A stretch of 29,747 nt of DNA, from the NCBI GenBank assembly GCA_035623255.1, contig DASPTU010000035.1, forward strand, positions 1 through 29,747. The letters are read 5' to 3'. The stretch is from JAFAGX01 sp035623255. Lineage in GTDB: Bacteria > Acidobacteriota > Terriglobia > Terriglobales > Acidobacteriaceae. The position numbers and the translations under genes were made by a program. Below the pieces are notes generated by a model that was not told the DNA's origin, ran no database searches, and saw nothing but the letters and a program-made list of their open reading frames with translations. Position 1 is the first letter of the stretch, and each line of letters starts with the position of its first letter. Below are positions 1-7,289 of this stretch, one piece after another.

Positions 1-112
1 CGCGAGCCGCAGCTTTCGACGTGGATTTTCCGTATTTATCCCATCCACAATTCATGAGCGGAGAACGTCATCCGCCTCGCGCTGCGCACACTAAGATCAG
101 GAGAAAAAGAAC

Positions 113-301
113 ATGGCAGTAGGCGCCAAGATCGCAAAAACAGCCGACCGCAAAAAGGTCATGGACACCACCAAGAGCACGGATTGCCCCAAGTGCGGCA
201 AACCCACACGCATTGTGAAGCGCGTCAAGGATCGCGAGCGCGGAGTGCCGGGAGGGATTTTTATTTCCTGTTCCGCGTGCGAGTTCTTCGAGAAGCTGTA
301 G
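113..301 (+). CDS. Small zinc-ribbon protein, 62 aa
   Basis: Function unknown. The sequence shows a lysine-rich N-terminal half, then two CxxC pairs (CPKC near residue 25, CSAC near residue 53) separated by a basic segment and a GVPGGIF stretch, which fits a single-zinc ribbon. Such small ribbons often bind nucleic acid or ribosomes, but that is only family-level inference. The ATG start is supported by AGGAG 8 nt upstream. No signal peptide or membrane segment is visible. It lies convergent to pyrF with a 19-base gap. The 112 bases before it contain no gene I can support. It could be a fragment-like domain of a larger family, but the strong ribosome-binding site and intact Cys pairs argue for a real small gene. 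Confidence 0.7.
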   Translation: MAVGAKIAKTADRKKVMDTTKSTDCPKCGKPTRIVKRVKDRERGVPGGIFISCSACEFFEKL

Positions 302-320
302 GCGTTCCGGCCCGCTGAAA

Positions 321-1034
321 CTAAGGCCGAGCTTCTCCACTGATCTCCGCCAAAATGGCGCGCGCTTCTGCCGCCGGATCAGGAGCTGCGGTGATCGGCC
401 TTCCCACGACAATATAACTGGCTCCGGCCGCGATTGCCTCCGCCGGCGTCGCCACCCGAGCTTGGTCTTCGTGGGCTGCACCGGCTGGTCGAACTCCGGG
501 CGTCACGATGGCGAATTGATCTCCCAGTTCCGCGCGCAGCCGCGAGGATTCTCGAGCTGATGTAACCACCCCTTGACAACCATTGTTCAGCGCCAACGTT
601 GCCAGCCGCACGACCTGGTCCGCCAAGTGCCTCTGCATCCCAATTTCCTCCAGGTCGACATCGGTAAAGCTGGTGAGCACAGTGACTCCAAGAACCATGA
701 GACTGGTGTTGGCAGAGCGCGCGGCCTCGGTGGCGGCGCGCAGCATTTTGCTCCCGCCTGAGGCATGCACCGTAAGCATCCTGACGCCGAGCCGGGCCGC
801 CTCAAGAACCGCCGAGGCCACGGTGTTTGGAATGTCGTGATACTTAAGGTCCAAAAAGACCTGTCGGCCCGAAGCAATAAGGTCACGAACGATGCGGGGC
901 CCTTCTGCCGTGTAGAGCTGCATGCCGACCTTGTAGCAAAACGCGGAGTCGCCGACAGCCGCAACAATTTTTTGCGCTGCGGCTGCCGACGGAACATCCA
1001 GGGCCACGATCAGGCGCTGACGCGCATCGTGCAT
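321..1034 (-). CDS. pyrF: Orotidine 5'-phosphate decarboxylase
   Basis: Catalyses the last step of UMP synthesis, decarboxylating OMP to UMP in the cytosol. The 237-aa length fits the short bacterial (group 1) family. Visible hallmarks are ALDVP near residue 11, K35 in YKVGMQ, the catalytic array D62-K64-D67 in DLKYHDIPNT, a TPGVRP loop, and the phosphate-binding VVGRPIT near the C-terminus. It lies 25 bases downstream of rlpA on the same strand but appears to have its own promoter inside the end of rlpA: TACACT ends 7 nt before the ATG, with TAGTCA 17 nt further upstream. No separated Shine-Dalgarno is present, so translation from a leaderless mRNA is likely. carA and carB of the same pathway lie at the other end of the window. 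Confidence 0.97.
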   Translation of the reverse strand: MHDARQRLIVALDVPSAAAAQKIVAAVGDSAFCYKVGMQLYTAEGPRIVRDLIASGRQVFLDLKYHDIPNTVASAVLEAARLGVRMLTVHASGGSKMLRAATEAARSANTSLMVLGVTVLTSFTDVDLEEIGMQRHLADQVVRLATLALNNGCQGVVTSARESSRLRAELGDQFAIVTPGVRPAGAAHEDQARVATPAEAIAAGASYIVVGRPITAAPDPAAEARAILAEISGEARP

Positions 1035-1041
1035 CCTTGGC

Positions 1042-1070
1042 AGTGTAGAACGCTGCGGATTAGTTGACTA
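1042..1070 (-). promoter_or_regulatory. Predicted promoter of pyrF (leaderless arrangement)
   Basis: On the minus strand, TAGTCA (1065-1070) and TACACT (1042-1047) are separated by 17 nt. Each matches the sigma-70 consensus at four or more of six positions. The -10 box ends 7 nt before the pyrF ATG, so transcription would start at or next to the start codon. The promoter overlaps the 3' end of rlpA. Confidence 0.4.
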
Positions 1071-1563
1071 GTGGCTGCAGCATCGCCACTACTTGCGGCT
1101 GTTCTTCGGATGTGGCCAAATCCAGGCGCACCCGTTGAAGTCCCTTATGCTTGAACTCCAGGGCTTCGGCGGCGCCGTAAGACAAGTCGATAATCCGGCC
1201 GGGAACGATTGGTCCGCGATCGTTAATGCGCACGTAGATCCTGCGGCCGTTGTGGAGATTGGTTACCCGCACCCATGTGCCCAGCGGCAAAGTGGGGTGG
1301 GCGGCGGTCAGGTCATACATGTTGTAAGGCTCGCCGCTCGCGGTAACGCGGCCATCAAAATAGCTTCCGTACCAGGATGCGGTCCCGACCTGGTATGGCC
1401 GATGGTTAGTGGGTTTGCTCAGGCCTACCGCCTGATAAGTTACGACAGGTTTTGATACCGCTTCCTGGAATGCTTTCGACCCTGAGCTGGTTGGCCCCTG
1501 AGCCGCTCCCAGGCTGACGACCAACAAAACGCTCGCCAGTCCATGAGCAATACTTCCTCTCAT
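1060..1563 (-). CDS. rlpA: RlpA-type septal lytic transglycosylase / double-psi beta-barrel protein
   Basis: Exported cell-wall protein of the RlpA family. Family members cleave glycan strands lacking stem peptides at the division septum. Residues 1-22 form a signal peptide (hydrophobic LASVLLVVSLGAA). The DPBB domain runs from about residue 62 to 145 and shows the characteristic GTASWYG, the TASGEPYNM segment containing the usual acidic residue, TAAHPTLPLGTWVRVTN, and the INDRGP active-site segment. No SPOR domain follows, and no lipobox cysteine is seen, so this 167-aa form is the short secreted version. The start is well supported by AGAGGTGA 4 nt before the ATG. It is followed by pyrF, which seems to have its own promoter. 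Upstream lies a 430-base gene-free region with two 12-bp palindromes. Confidence 0.93.
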   Translation of the reverse strand: MRGSIAHGLASVLLVVSLGAAQGPTSSGSKAFQEAVSKPVVTYQAVGLSKPTNHRPYQVGTASWYGSYFDGRVTASGEPYNMYDLTAAHPTLPLGTWVRVTNLHNGRRIYVRINDRGPIVPGRIIDLSYGAAEALEFKHKGLQRVRLDLATSEEQPQVVAMLQPLVN

Positions 1564-1612
1564 TAGTCACCTCTCATCTCGAAAGTGCCTCCCCAGAACC
1601 AAGTTCGTTAAC

Positions 1613-1624
1613 GATTGCGCAATC
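1613..1624. repeat. Perfect 12-bp palindrome GATTGCGCAATC
   Basis: Equal to its own reverse complement and located about 50 bases upstream of the rlpA start codon. The position suits an operator for rlpA, but nothing identifies the binding protein. Confidence 0.4.
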
Positions 1625-1768
1625 CTAAAGGCGTGAGGGAACCAAGTCAATCCCAAAAGCAGGGTAAAAACGTAATCAGGGAGTTATGGATGTCTTACGT
1701 AACATGCTGGATAGGTTGAGTAATGCTACTAATTTCACTGTAAGCGTAGACACTTAGCTGTTTATACT

Positions 1769-1780
1769 GTGATTAATCAC
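1769..1780. repeat. Perfect 12-bp palindrome GTGATTAATCAC
   Basis: Equal to its own reverse complement and placed mid-way in the rlpA/thiD divergent gap, within an AT-rich stretch. It could be an operator for a dimeric regulator. No adjacent regulator gene identifies it. Confidence 0.4.
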
Positions 1781-1996
1781 CAAAGTACGAGAGACCGTGA
1801 AATATTTGCTTGCCTTTTATTTTCAGCCGCTTACGATAGCTGTTCGGCTTTGTTGTTTCACTTCAGCTAGTTAGCACCATCAGGACTGGCGCGTTTGCCA
1901 TACGGCGGTACATTGATCGTGGCTGAACTTCCGGACTCCACCGTGTTCAACGTCACGCGCCAGGTTCGACGCAGATTTGCTACATAGCTTAGTTAT

Positions 1997-2842
1997 ATGG
2001 CGCAATCGCCACCTGTAGTTCTGACCATCGCCGGGTTTGACCCTTCCTCTGGGGCAGGTGTTACTGCAGACATCAAGACTATGGCTGCCCACGGGTGCTA
2101 TGGGGTGGCTTGCATTACCGCTCTCACTGTGCAATCGACCGGCGGTGTCAGAAGAGTAGAGCCGGTTGCCCCCGATCTCATTCTCCAAACTTTGGACGAA
2201 CTTGCATCAGACATGGAGATCGCCGCCGTGAAAATAGGAATGTTGGGTTCGGCGCGGGTGACGAAAGCGGTTCTGGAGTTCCTCACGAAACAGAAACCAC
2301 CAAACGTCGTTCTCGACCCGGTTCTCAGGAGTTCGTCTGGAACTGACCTGCTCGACCCTGCAGGGACTCGCCTGCTGTCGGAAAAGCTCCTGCCGCTGGC
2401 CACCGTCGTTACTCCGAATGTGGATGAGGCCTCCGTCCTGACCGGTCTGGCAGTTGCAACTCCAGACCAAATGAGGGCGGCAGCCCACAAGCTGCATCAG
2501 ATGCACTCGCCAGCTGTCGTTATCACCGGTGGACACCTGGAAAAGGCAATCGACCTTCTGAGTTTTGTGAGCAAACGCGGTACGGAGCAGGAAGTTTTTA
2601 AGTCGGCGCGGCTGCGCTCTAATTCGACTCATGGTACGGGCTGTGCATTCGCTACCTCAATCGCGTGTCACCTGGCGCTGGGACGAGGTTTGCCCGAGGC
2701 GGTGTTGCTGGCTAAGGCGTACGTGACTGCGACGATCAGCAACGCGCACCCCGTCGGTCGGGGCACCGGCCCGGTCCACCATCTTTACCGGATGAATCAG
2801 CAGAGACGGGTCATCGCCAGTGACCCCGAGACCATCAACTAG
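1997..2842 (+). CDS. thiD: Hydroxymethylpyrimidine / phosphomethylpyrimidine kinase
   Basis: Phosphorylates HMP and HMP-phosphate to HMP-diphosphate for thiamine biosynthesis. The 281-aa length suits the ThiD family of the ribokinase fold. Visible are the N-terminal TIAGFDPSSGAG substrate loop, the TALTVQST segment, VLDPVLRSSSG, VTPNVDEA, and the C-terminal anion-hole and base motif THGTGCAFATS with the catalytic Cys/Asp-loop architecture of ThiD. No Shine-Dalgarno precedes the ATG; a TGC-TACATA element lies 10 nt upstream, so a leaderless or very short leader is possible. The gene stands alone, without thiC, thiE or thiG. Its 3' end is 10 bases from the convergent membrane zinc-ribbon gene. 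Confidence 0.96.
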   Translation: MAQSPPVVLTIAGFDPSSGAGVTADIKTMAAHGCYGVACITALTVQSTGGVRRVEPVAPDLILQTLDELASDMEIAAVKIGMLGSARVTKAVLEFLTKQKPPNVVLDPVLRSSSGTDLLDPAGTRLLSEKLLPLATVVTPNVDEASVLTGLAVATPDQMRAAAHKLHQMHSPAVVITGGHLEKAIDLLSFVSKRGTEQEVFKSARLRSNSTHGTGCAFATSIACHLALGRGLPEAVLLAKAYVTATISNAHPVGRGTGPVHHLYRMNQQRRVIASDPETIN

Positions 2843-2852
2843 CGATAGCGGC

Positions 2853-3281
2853 TTAGCGCTTTAGCAGAACTCCAACAACGAAGGCGGCGAGGGCCCCGAG
2901 CAGCCATTCAATGCGCCACAGGTGAATGGCCTGGAAGTCGGCGACGTTCTGGGCGGAATAGACGATGCCGACCATTACTGCGGCCAGCAGGCAGGCCATG
3001 CCAGTCAAGAAGGCAGCGAAGGAAGCTGTGGGGAGGGCTACCCATTCTTGCAGGCGATGGAACTCGACGGCCTTTAGTAACTCAGCATAACGCGCATAGG
3101 TCCGCGCGGCAGAAGACGAACCGCGGGCGACTCGAGCGGCACCGCAAACGTGGCAAAAGCGCGCGCCCATGATGAACTCTGTGCCGCATTCACAGGTTCC
3201 GGCCATGACTTCGGAACGTGTCTCAGGCATTACCGGGGGACGCCAAAACTCGTGCGCCTCATTATGCATTACCTCAGACAT
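2853..3281 (-). CDS. Zinc-ribbon protein with two C-terminal membrane segments
   Basis: Function unknown. The N-terminal third is soluble and carries a zinc-ribbon pattern (CECG, then CHVCG about 15 residues later). After a short basic linker come two hydrophobic helices, one around FAAFLTGMACLLAAVMVGIVY and one at the extreme C-terminus (WLLGALAAFVVGVLL) ending in KR. This gives a cytosolic ribbon on a two-helix membrane anchor. I chose the ATG at 3281 because AAAGGAA lies 5 nt upstream; longer in-frame starts to 3335 lack such a site and would translate through an upstream hairpin. Start-proximal sequence is otherwise unremarkable. It is convergent with thiD and divergent from the PspC gene, which also begins with a zinc ribbon. 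Confidence 0.75.
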   Translation of the reverse strand: MSEVMHNEAHEFWRPPVMPETRSEVMAGTCECGTEFIMGARFCHVCGAARVARGSSSAARTYARYAELLKAVEFHRLQEWVALPTASFAAFLTGMACLLAAVMVGIVYSAQNVADFQAIHLWRIEWLLGALAAFVVGVLLKR

Positions 3282-3307
3282 AGGGTTCCTTTTCACCATG
3301 TATGGCA

Positions 3308-3329
3308 CGCGGGTGACCAAACACCCGCG
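3308..3329. repeat. 8-bp perfect inverted repeat, 6-nt loop, upstream of the membrane zinc-ribbon gene
   Basis: CGCGGGTG (3308-3315) and CACCCGCG (3322-3329) are exact reverse complements separated by ACCAAA. They lie 27 bases before the minus-strand ATG at 3281. Just beyond are two copies of the palindromic hexamer TTGCAA. This could be an operator or a 5'-UTR hairpin. Confidence 0.5.
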
Positions 3330-3587
3330 TTGCAAACTACTTGCAACTGCTTAGGTTCTTAATAACCACCAAGGCTGCACACCCTGTGCGTCGAGCAAGA
3401 ATTACCGTGTCCCCGCAAAATTCTCTCAGTAAAGCGGATGTTGTCACGCGCCAGGGACGCAGCAACAGTGACCGCCTTGGTTCGAGGACCGCGCCGCTCT
3501 TCGCTCCCCTGAGTGCCAATTTCAATCGGCCAAATCCCCGTGGAACTCGGATAGTCCATTTGGCGTATTCTTAGCCAGGAGGCAATC

Positions 3588-3908
3588 ATGTATTGCAATT
3601 ACTGCGGGAAGGTCATCCAGGACGACGCCAATGTTTGCGCCTATTGCGGCACGCGAGTCGGCTCAGTGCTGGCTCGTAAGCGTCTGGTTCGACCGCGCGC
3701 AAACCGCAAAATTGCAGGAGTCTGCGCAGGCTTCGCCGAGTATTTTGACCTCGACGTGACCTTAGTTCGGGTGGTATGGCTGATTTCGGTCTTCCTGGGC
3801 GTTGGTCTGAGCCTCATCGCTTACGTGGCCGCTTGGATCATCATGCCGGATGAGCCGCTACCGCTTCCTGCACCCGCACCCGCGAGCCAGCAGGTCACAA
3901 GCCACTGA
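3588..3908 (+). CDS. Zinc-ribbon / PspC-domain membrane protein
   Basis: A 106-aa protein with an N-terminal zinc ribbon (CNYCG and CAYCG in the first 22 residues), a short basic linker, and a PspC domain. The PspC part shows NRKIAGVCAGFAEYFDLDVTLVRV followed by a strongly hydrophobic helix and the terminal WIIMPDEP, all typical of the family. PspC proteins respond to envelope stress at the inner membrane, but here no pspA, pspB or pspF neighbour is present, so the exact role is open. The ATG has AGGAGG 5 nt upstream, making the start secure. The roughly 250 bases upstream hold no gene I can support. Confidence 0.9.
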   Translation: MYCNYCGKVIQDDANVCAYCGTRVGSVLARKRLVRPRANRKIAGVCAGFAEYFDLDVTLVRVVWLISVFLGVGLSLIAYVAAWIIMPDEPLPLPAPAPASQQVTSH

Positions 3909-3960
3909 GCCTGTTCGGTGGGTCAGCCTCCGAGGTTGGAGAGAGCCGTTTGCCCAACGC

Positions 3961-4356
3961 CTACCGATGATGCCCCGCAAAGCTCATCGTCGCCCCGCTG
4001 GCATTGTCCGCGATACCCCAATAGCGAATTGCTCTCGCCCACTTGTGATGTCCAAAGTGGTCAAGAACAAAAGGAACAACCAGCTTGATGCTGGTCTCGC
4101 CCACGAAATACGCCGCCAGCTCAGGGGTGCCCTCCATGACAAAAGGGCGAGAAATGGGATTGACCTCGGAACAATGGACACGCGGGTTTGTCGACGCATT
4201 ATAGCAACGGCTGTCATTGCGGTAGGTTGCTACTGCATCGGCAGTGCTTGCGGCTAGCTGGATCATCGTTAGCGCTCTCGCGTGGGGAGCTGCAGGCAAC
4301 TCCTGCGCGGGGAGCGACCCGAAGCATAACAAGACAACTAACAGCGGTTTCTTCAT
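3961..4356 (-). CDS. Small exported or membrane protein of unknown function
   Basis: I do not recognise a characterised family with confidence. The 131-aa product begins MKKPLLVVLLCFGSLPAQ, a plausible signal peptide. The mature part contains an AAST-ADAVATYRN segment, two cysteines (CYN, HCSE) about 13 residues apart that could form a disulfide, a conserved-looking EVNPISRPF stretch, and a moderately hydrophobic FVGETSIKLVVPFVLDHFG helix. The D-x-x-T-T and E-x-NP pattern recalls small DUF5658-like integral membrane proteins, but this is only a resemblance. A weak AAGAAAG element precedes the ATG. It is divergent from the hydrolase gene across a 230-base gap. Confidence 0.6.
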   Translation of the reverse strand: MKKPLLVVLLCFGSLPAQELPAAPHARALTMIQLAASTADAVATYRNDSRCYNASTNPRVHCSEVNPISRPFVMEGTPELAAYFVGETSIKLVVPFVLDHFGHHKWARAIRYWGIADNASGATMSFAGHHR

Positions 4357-4586
4357 TGCAAACTTTCTTCTCTGCTCTCAGAAGAAACCAGGAAAAGCCG
4401 TCCGCTCCGTAATCGATAACCACCCCGCCGGTAATCGGTGAACGCCCAAAAAAGGAAGTGGCGTCATCTTTGTGCAAAAAGCACCCCTGAAATTTGCCAC
4501 TCGATCTTAGGAGAACCATCTCAGCATGGGCCACACCGTGGTCGCCGGGCCTGTCTTAAACGTGACTGGAAGCGGGTTGCGGCACT

Positions 4587-5408
4587 ATGTTTAAATCGGG
4601 CGGAATGAAACAGGTCAGGAGCGGCGATGCCGACATCGTCTACGAGGTGCGCGGAAGCGGACCACCGATCGTCCTGCTTCACCCTTTTCCGGCAAATCAT
4701 GACTTGTGGCAACCGTCTGCAACTGCGCTGGAGTCACGGTATCAGCTGATTCTTCCCGATCTCCGTGGGCACGGGGATTCGGAAATAGGTGAAGGCCCGG
4801 CGACGATGGCGAAACACGCTGCCGATCTGGGGCGAATTCTCGATGCCGAGGGGATTGGCCGCGCACTGTGTGTCGGCGTTTCCATCGGCGGATACATCCT
4901 TTTCGAATTCTGGCGCGCATACCGCGGACGTGTGGCAGCTTTGGTGCTTTGCAACACGAAGGCGGCCGGTGAAAGCACGGAAAGCCGCGCTGCTCGCCTG
5001 CAAGCGGCTGCCGACGTCCTGGAGCGGGGAACGGAACCGTTCTTCGAGAGCATGGTCGCGAGGGTGCTTGGAGAAACCACCCGACGAACACGTCCCGACT
5101 TGGTCGACGGCGCGTTTCGCATGATGCGCAAGATGTCTCCTGAGGATGTTGCCCTGGTGCAGCGGGGAATGGCCGATCGCCCGGACTCGATCGACACACT
5201 TAAGACCATCAATGTCCCATCACTGATCGTGACTGGTGGAGAAGATGGTTTGACCGGCGTGCCTGAGGCGGAGGTTATCAAACGGAACATTACCGGAAGC
5301 GACATGATGGTTGTGCCTCGGGCCGGGCACTATTCGCCTTGGGAACAACCGGAAGCAGTCGGGCGGATCCTCCGCCAGTTCGCCGACCGCGCTGCGGCGG
5401 GTGGCTAA
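4587..5408 (+). CDS. Alpha/beta-fold hydrolase
   Basis: Cytosolic alpha/beta hydrolase of unknown substrate. The triad can be read directly: nucleophile Ser99 in GVSIGG, acid Asp220 in TGGEDGLT, and His248 in RAGHYSPWEQP. The oxyanion region is LLHPFPANHDLW near residue 30, and LPDLRGHGDS near residue 57 is also typical. The overall pattern resembles the pimeloyl-ACP esterase / 3-oxoadipate enol-lactonase branch, but specificity cannot be read from sequence. Start choice is uncertain: the first ATG (4587) lacks a clear Shine-Dalgarno, and a second ATG at 4605 follows GGGCGGA with no spacer. The gene is followed 39 bases later by an unknown gene that seems to have its own promoter. Confidence 0.92.
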   Translation: MFKSGGMKQVRSGDADIVYEVRGSGPPIVLLHPFPANHDLWQPSATALESRYQLILPDLRGHGDSEIGEGPATMAKHAADLGRILDAEGIGRALCVGVSIGGYILFEFWRAYRGRVAALVLCNTKAAGESTESRAARLQAAADVLERGTEPFFESMVARVLGETTRRTRPDLVDGAFRMMRKMSPEDVALVQRGMADRPDSIDTLKTINVPSLIVTGGEDGLTGVPEAEVIKRNITGSDMMVVPRAGHYSPWEQPEAVGRILRQFADRAAAGG

Positions 5409-5432
5409 CGAGCAATCGCGCAAAACTGCATT

Positions 5433-5441
5433 TGCTACAAT
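5433..5441 (+). promoter_or_regulatory. Extended -10 promoter element before the 135-aa gene
   Basis: TGC-TACAAT fits the extended -10 consensus (TGn plus a hexamer with one mismatch). It ends 6 nt before the ATG at 5448, so transcription would start at the start codon. No good -35 box is seen at 16-18 nt, as is common for extended -10 promoters. Confidence 0.4.
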
Positions 5442-5447
5442 CCCTGC

Positions 5448-5855
5448 ATGATTGATACCTATCTCGTCCCGGAAACGACCGTGGTGAACGCCAAGGGAGA
5501 CGGAGCCGCGGTTGATGTCAAAGACGCTGGCAACCGGGTCTTCCTGCTGAATCTCCAGATCACCAATATCGTGGAGCAGGAATCGTTGGATGTAAGCATT
5601 CAGGGTTCGGCAGAGGGCACCACTTGGAATCCGAAGCCTCTGACTGTTTTTCCCCAGAAATTTTATCGCGGGCAGCATCCCTTGCTGCTGGATCTCTCCG
5701 CACAACCGGATATTAAGTTCGTGCGGGCACATTGGGAAGTCGGTCGCTGGGGCCGAGGCAGCGAGACGCCGATGTTTGAATTCAGTATCAGCATGAAGGA
5801 AGTTCCGAGCGATATTCTGAAAGAAGCCACTGCAGAGGCGAAGGCCCTGGTCTAG
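5448..5855 (+). CDS. Conserved-looking hypothetical protein, 135 aa
   Basis: I do not recognise this gene. It has no signal peptide, membrane helix or cysteine cluster. Alternating hydrophobic and polar residues (FLLNLQITNIV, LDVSIQGS, PMFEFSISM) suggest an all-beta sandwich, followed by a short C-terminal helix (SDILKEATAEAKALV). A WEVGRWGRG stretch near residue 95 is distinctive. The protein looks like a structural beta domain rather than an enzyme, which is inference. No Shine-Dalgarno precedes the ATG, while an extended -10 element ends 6 nt upstream. It is followed 48 bases later by aroA on the same strand, possibly cotranscribed. Confidence 0.75.
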   Translation: MIDTYLVPETTVVNAKGDGAAVDVKDAGNRVFLLNLQITNIVEQESLDVSIQGSAEGTTWNPKPLTVFPQKFYRGQHPLLLDLSAQPDIKFVRAHWEVGRWGRGSETPMFEFSISMKEVPSDILKEATAEAKALV

Positions 5856-5903
5856 CGACGCGTTCTGTGGCTCGCGTTTACTGCCTCCTTTAGAGTTGCT
5901 CCA

Positions 5904-7196
5904 ATGCCCGATAATGCCACCGTGCTACTTCGTCCGGCGAGGAGCCTTCGCGGGACTTTGTCGCTGCCCGGGGATAAGTCGATTTCCCATCGCTACGCAA
6001 TGCTGGCCGCGATCGCGGAAGGTACCACGCGCCTGGAGAATTTCTCTACGGGAGCAGATTGCGCAAGTACCCTGCGCTGCCTTAAGTCCCTCGGCGTCGA
6101 ATGGGAGCGCAAGGGGAATTGTGTCGTCATTCAGGGTCGGGGTTCCAAACTGCAATCGCCGGCTGTTCCTCTCGATTGCGGCAATTCCGGCTCGACCATC
6201 CGCATGTTGACCGGAATTCTGGCAGGCCAGGAATTCACCAGCGAACTCATCGGTGATGAATCGTTGTCTCGACGCCCCATGGCGCGAATTATTGCTCCCC
6301 TGCAGCAGATGGGCGCGCAGATTTCTGCCAACCGCGGCGACCGTCTGCCGCTCCGAATCTCGGGCGGAAACCTGAAGGCGATTGATTACAAAATGCCCAT
6401 TTCCAGCGCACAGGTGAAATCGGCATTGCTGTTTGCAGCGTTGTTTGCCGAAGGAGAAACTTCCGTCGAAGAACCTGTGCGCACGCGGGACCACGGAGAA
6501 TTAGCGCTGCGTGCTTTCAGGGCGCGGGTGATGCAGAATGGCAGGGAAACGCGGATCAAAGGCGGGCAGGCGCTCCGCGGCATTGAAGCTGTCATTCCCG
6601 GCGATATCTCCAGCGCGGCATTTTTCTTGTGCGGTGCCGCATTGTTCCCCGGATCTCAATTGATTCTGACCGGCCTTGGCCTGAATCCGACGCGGAGTTA
6701 TCTTGTGGATCTGCTGGCCAGCATGGGCGTGCGAATTTCTCTCACACAACTCGAAGAAACGCACGGCGAACTCGTCGGCACGGTGCAGGTCGAGGGAGCG
6801 GAACTGCGAGGTGCAACCATCCGTAGCCCGCAAACCGAGATGCTCATCGACGAAATTCCTGTGCTCGCTGCCATTGCGCCATACACCGGGAACGGAATCG
6901 AAATCCGGGACGCCCGAGAGCTGCGCGTGAAGGAATCGGATCGAATCGCCTCCATCGCCACGAATCTTCGTGCGATGGGGGCCGCGGTTGAAGAATATGA
7001 TGATGGACTGAAGATTCCCGGCGGCCAGCAATTGCATGGAGCAGAAATCGATTCGTTCGGCGATCATCGCATTGCCATGGCCTTTGCCGTCGCCGCTCTG
7101 CGCGCAAACGGCCAGGCCACGATCCGCGGAGCAGACGCGGCAGTGATCTCGTACCCCGGCTTCTTTACGGCGTTGGATGAATTAGTTCAGCGTTAA
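5904..7196 (+). CDS. aroA: 5-enolpyruvylshikimate-3-phosphate synthase (class II type)
   Basis: Joins shikimate-3-phosphate and PEP in the shikimate pathway to aromatic amino acids. The 430-aa length is typical. All four signatures reported for class II enzymes are present: GDKS at 23-26, SAQVK at 168-172, RDHGE at 195-199 and NPTR at 261-264. The PEP-site loop reads GNSGS with glycine at position 96, not alanine as in the best-known class II enzyme. Further conserved parts are RPMARIIAPLQQMG and the C-terminal FGDHRIAMAFAVAA. The ATG start agrees with the family N-terminus, where LPGDKSISHR begins about residue 21. No strong Shine-Dalgarno is visible. Confidence 0.97.
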   Translation: MPDNATVLLRPARSLRGTLSLPGDKSISHRYAMLAAIAEGTTRLENFSTGADCASTLRCLKSLGVEWERKGNCVVIQGRGSKLQSPAVPLDCGNSGSTIRMLTGILAGQEFTSELIGDESLSRRPMARIIAPLQQMGAQISANRGDRLPLRISGGNLKAIDYKMPISSAQVKSALLFAALFAEGETSVEEPVRTRDHGELALRAFRARVMQNGRETRIKGGQALRGIEAVIPGDISSAAFFLCGAALFPGSQLILTGLGLNPTRSYLVDLLASMGVRISLTQLEETHGELVGTVQVEGAELRGATIRSPQTEMLIDEIPVLAAIAPYTGNGIEIRDARELRVKESDRIASIATNLRAMGAAVEEYDDGLKIPGGQQLHGAEIDSFGDHRIAMAFAVAALRANGQATIRGADAAVISYPGFFTALDELVQR

Positions 7197-7289
7197 ACGG
7201 CTCGGTGGGTACCGAGTCGCGATGTCGGCTTCTGTGTCCTTGACGAGTTCTTCGCATTCGAGCAAGACTGAGTCCAGAGGAGGTCATCG

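Larger units (their letters stand above)
1564..1996. other. 433-base gene-free divergent region between rlpA and thiD
   Basis: I see no coding region or RNA gene here. It is more AT-rich than its surroundings and should contain the promoters of rlpA (minus) and thiD (plus). Two perfect 12-bp palindromes are visible, at 1613-1624 and 1769-1780. I looked for a TPP riboswitch before thiD and did not find its conserved segments. A TGC-TACATA extended -10-like element lies at 1978-1986, 10 nt before the thiD ATG. Confidence 0.6.

Noticed and set aside
68..481. Minus-strand open frame overlapping the 62-aa gene and the end of pyrF
   Set aside because: Arg-rich with no domain, and it overlaps two better-supported genes.
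1564..1996. Possible TPP riboswitch upstream of thiD
   Set aside because: The conserved thi-box segments (CTGAGA and ACCTGAT-type) are absent from this interval.
4445..4510. Nested small inverted repeats before the hydrolase gene (AGTGGC/GCCACT and GTGC/GCAC)
   Set aside because: Arms are only 4-6 bases and could easily occur by chance; no clear terminator or operator reading.
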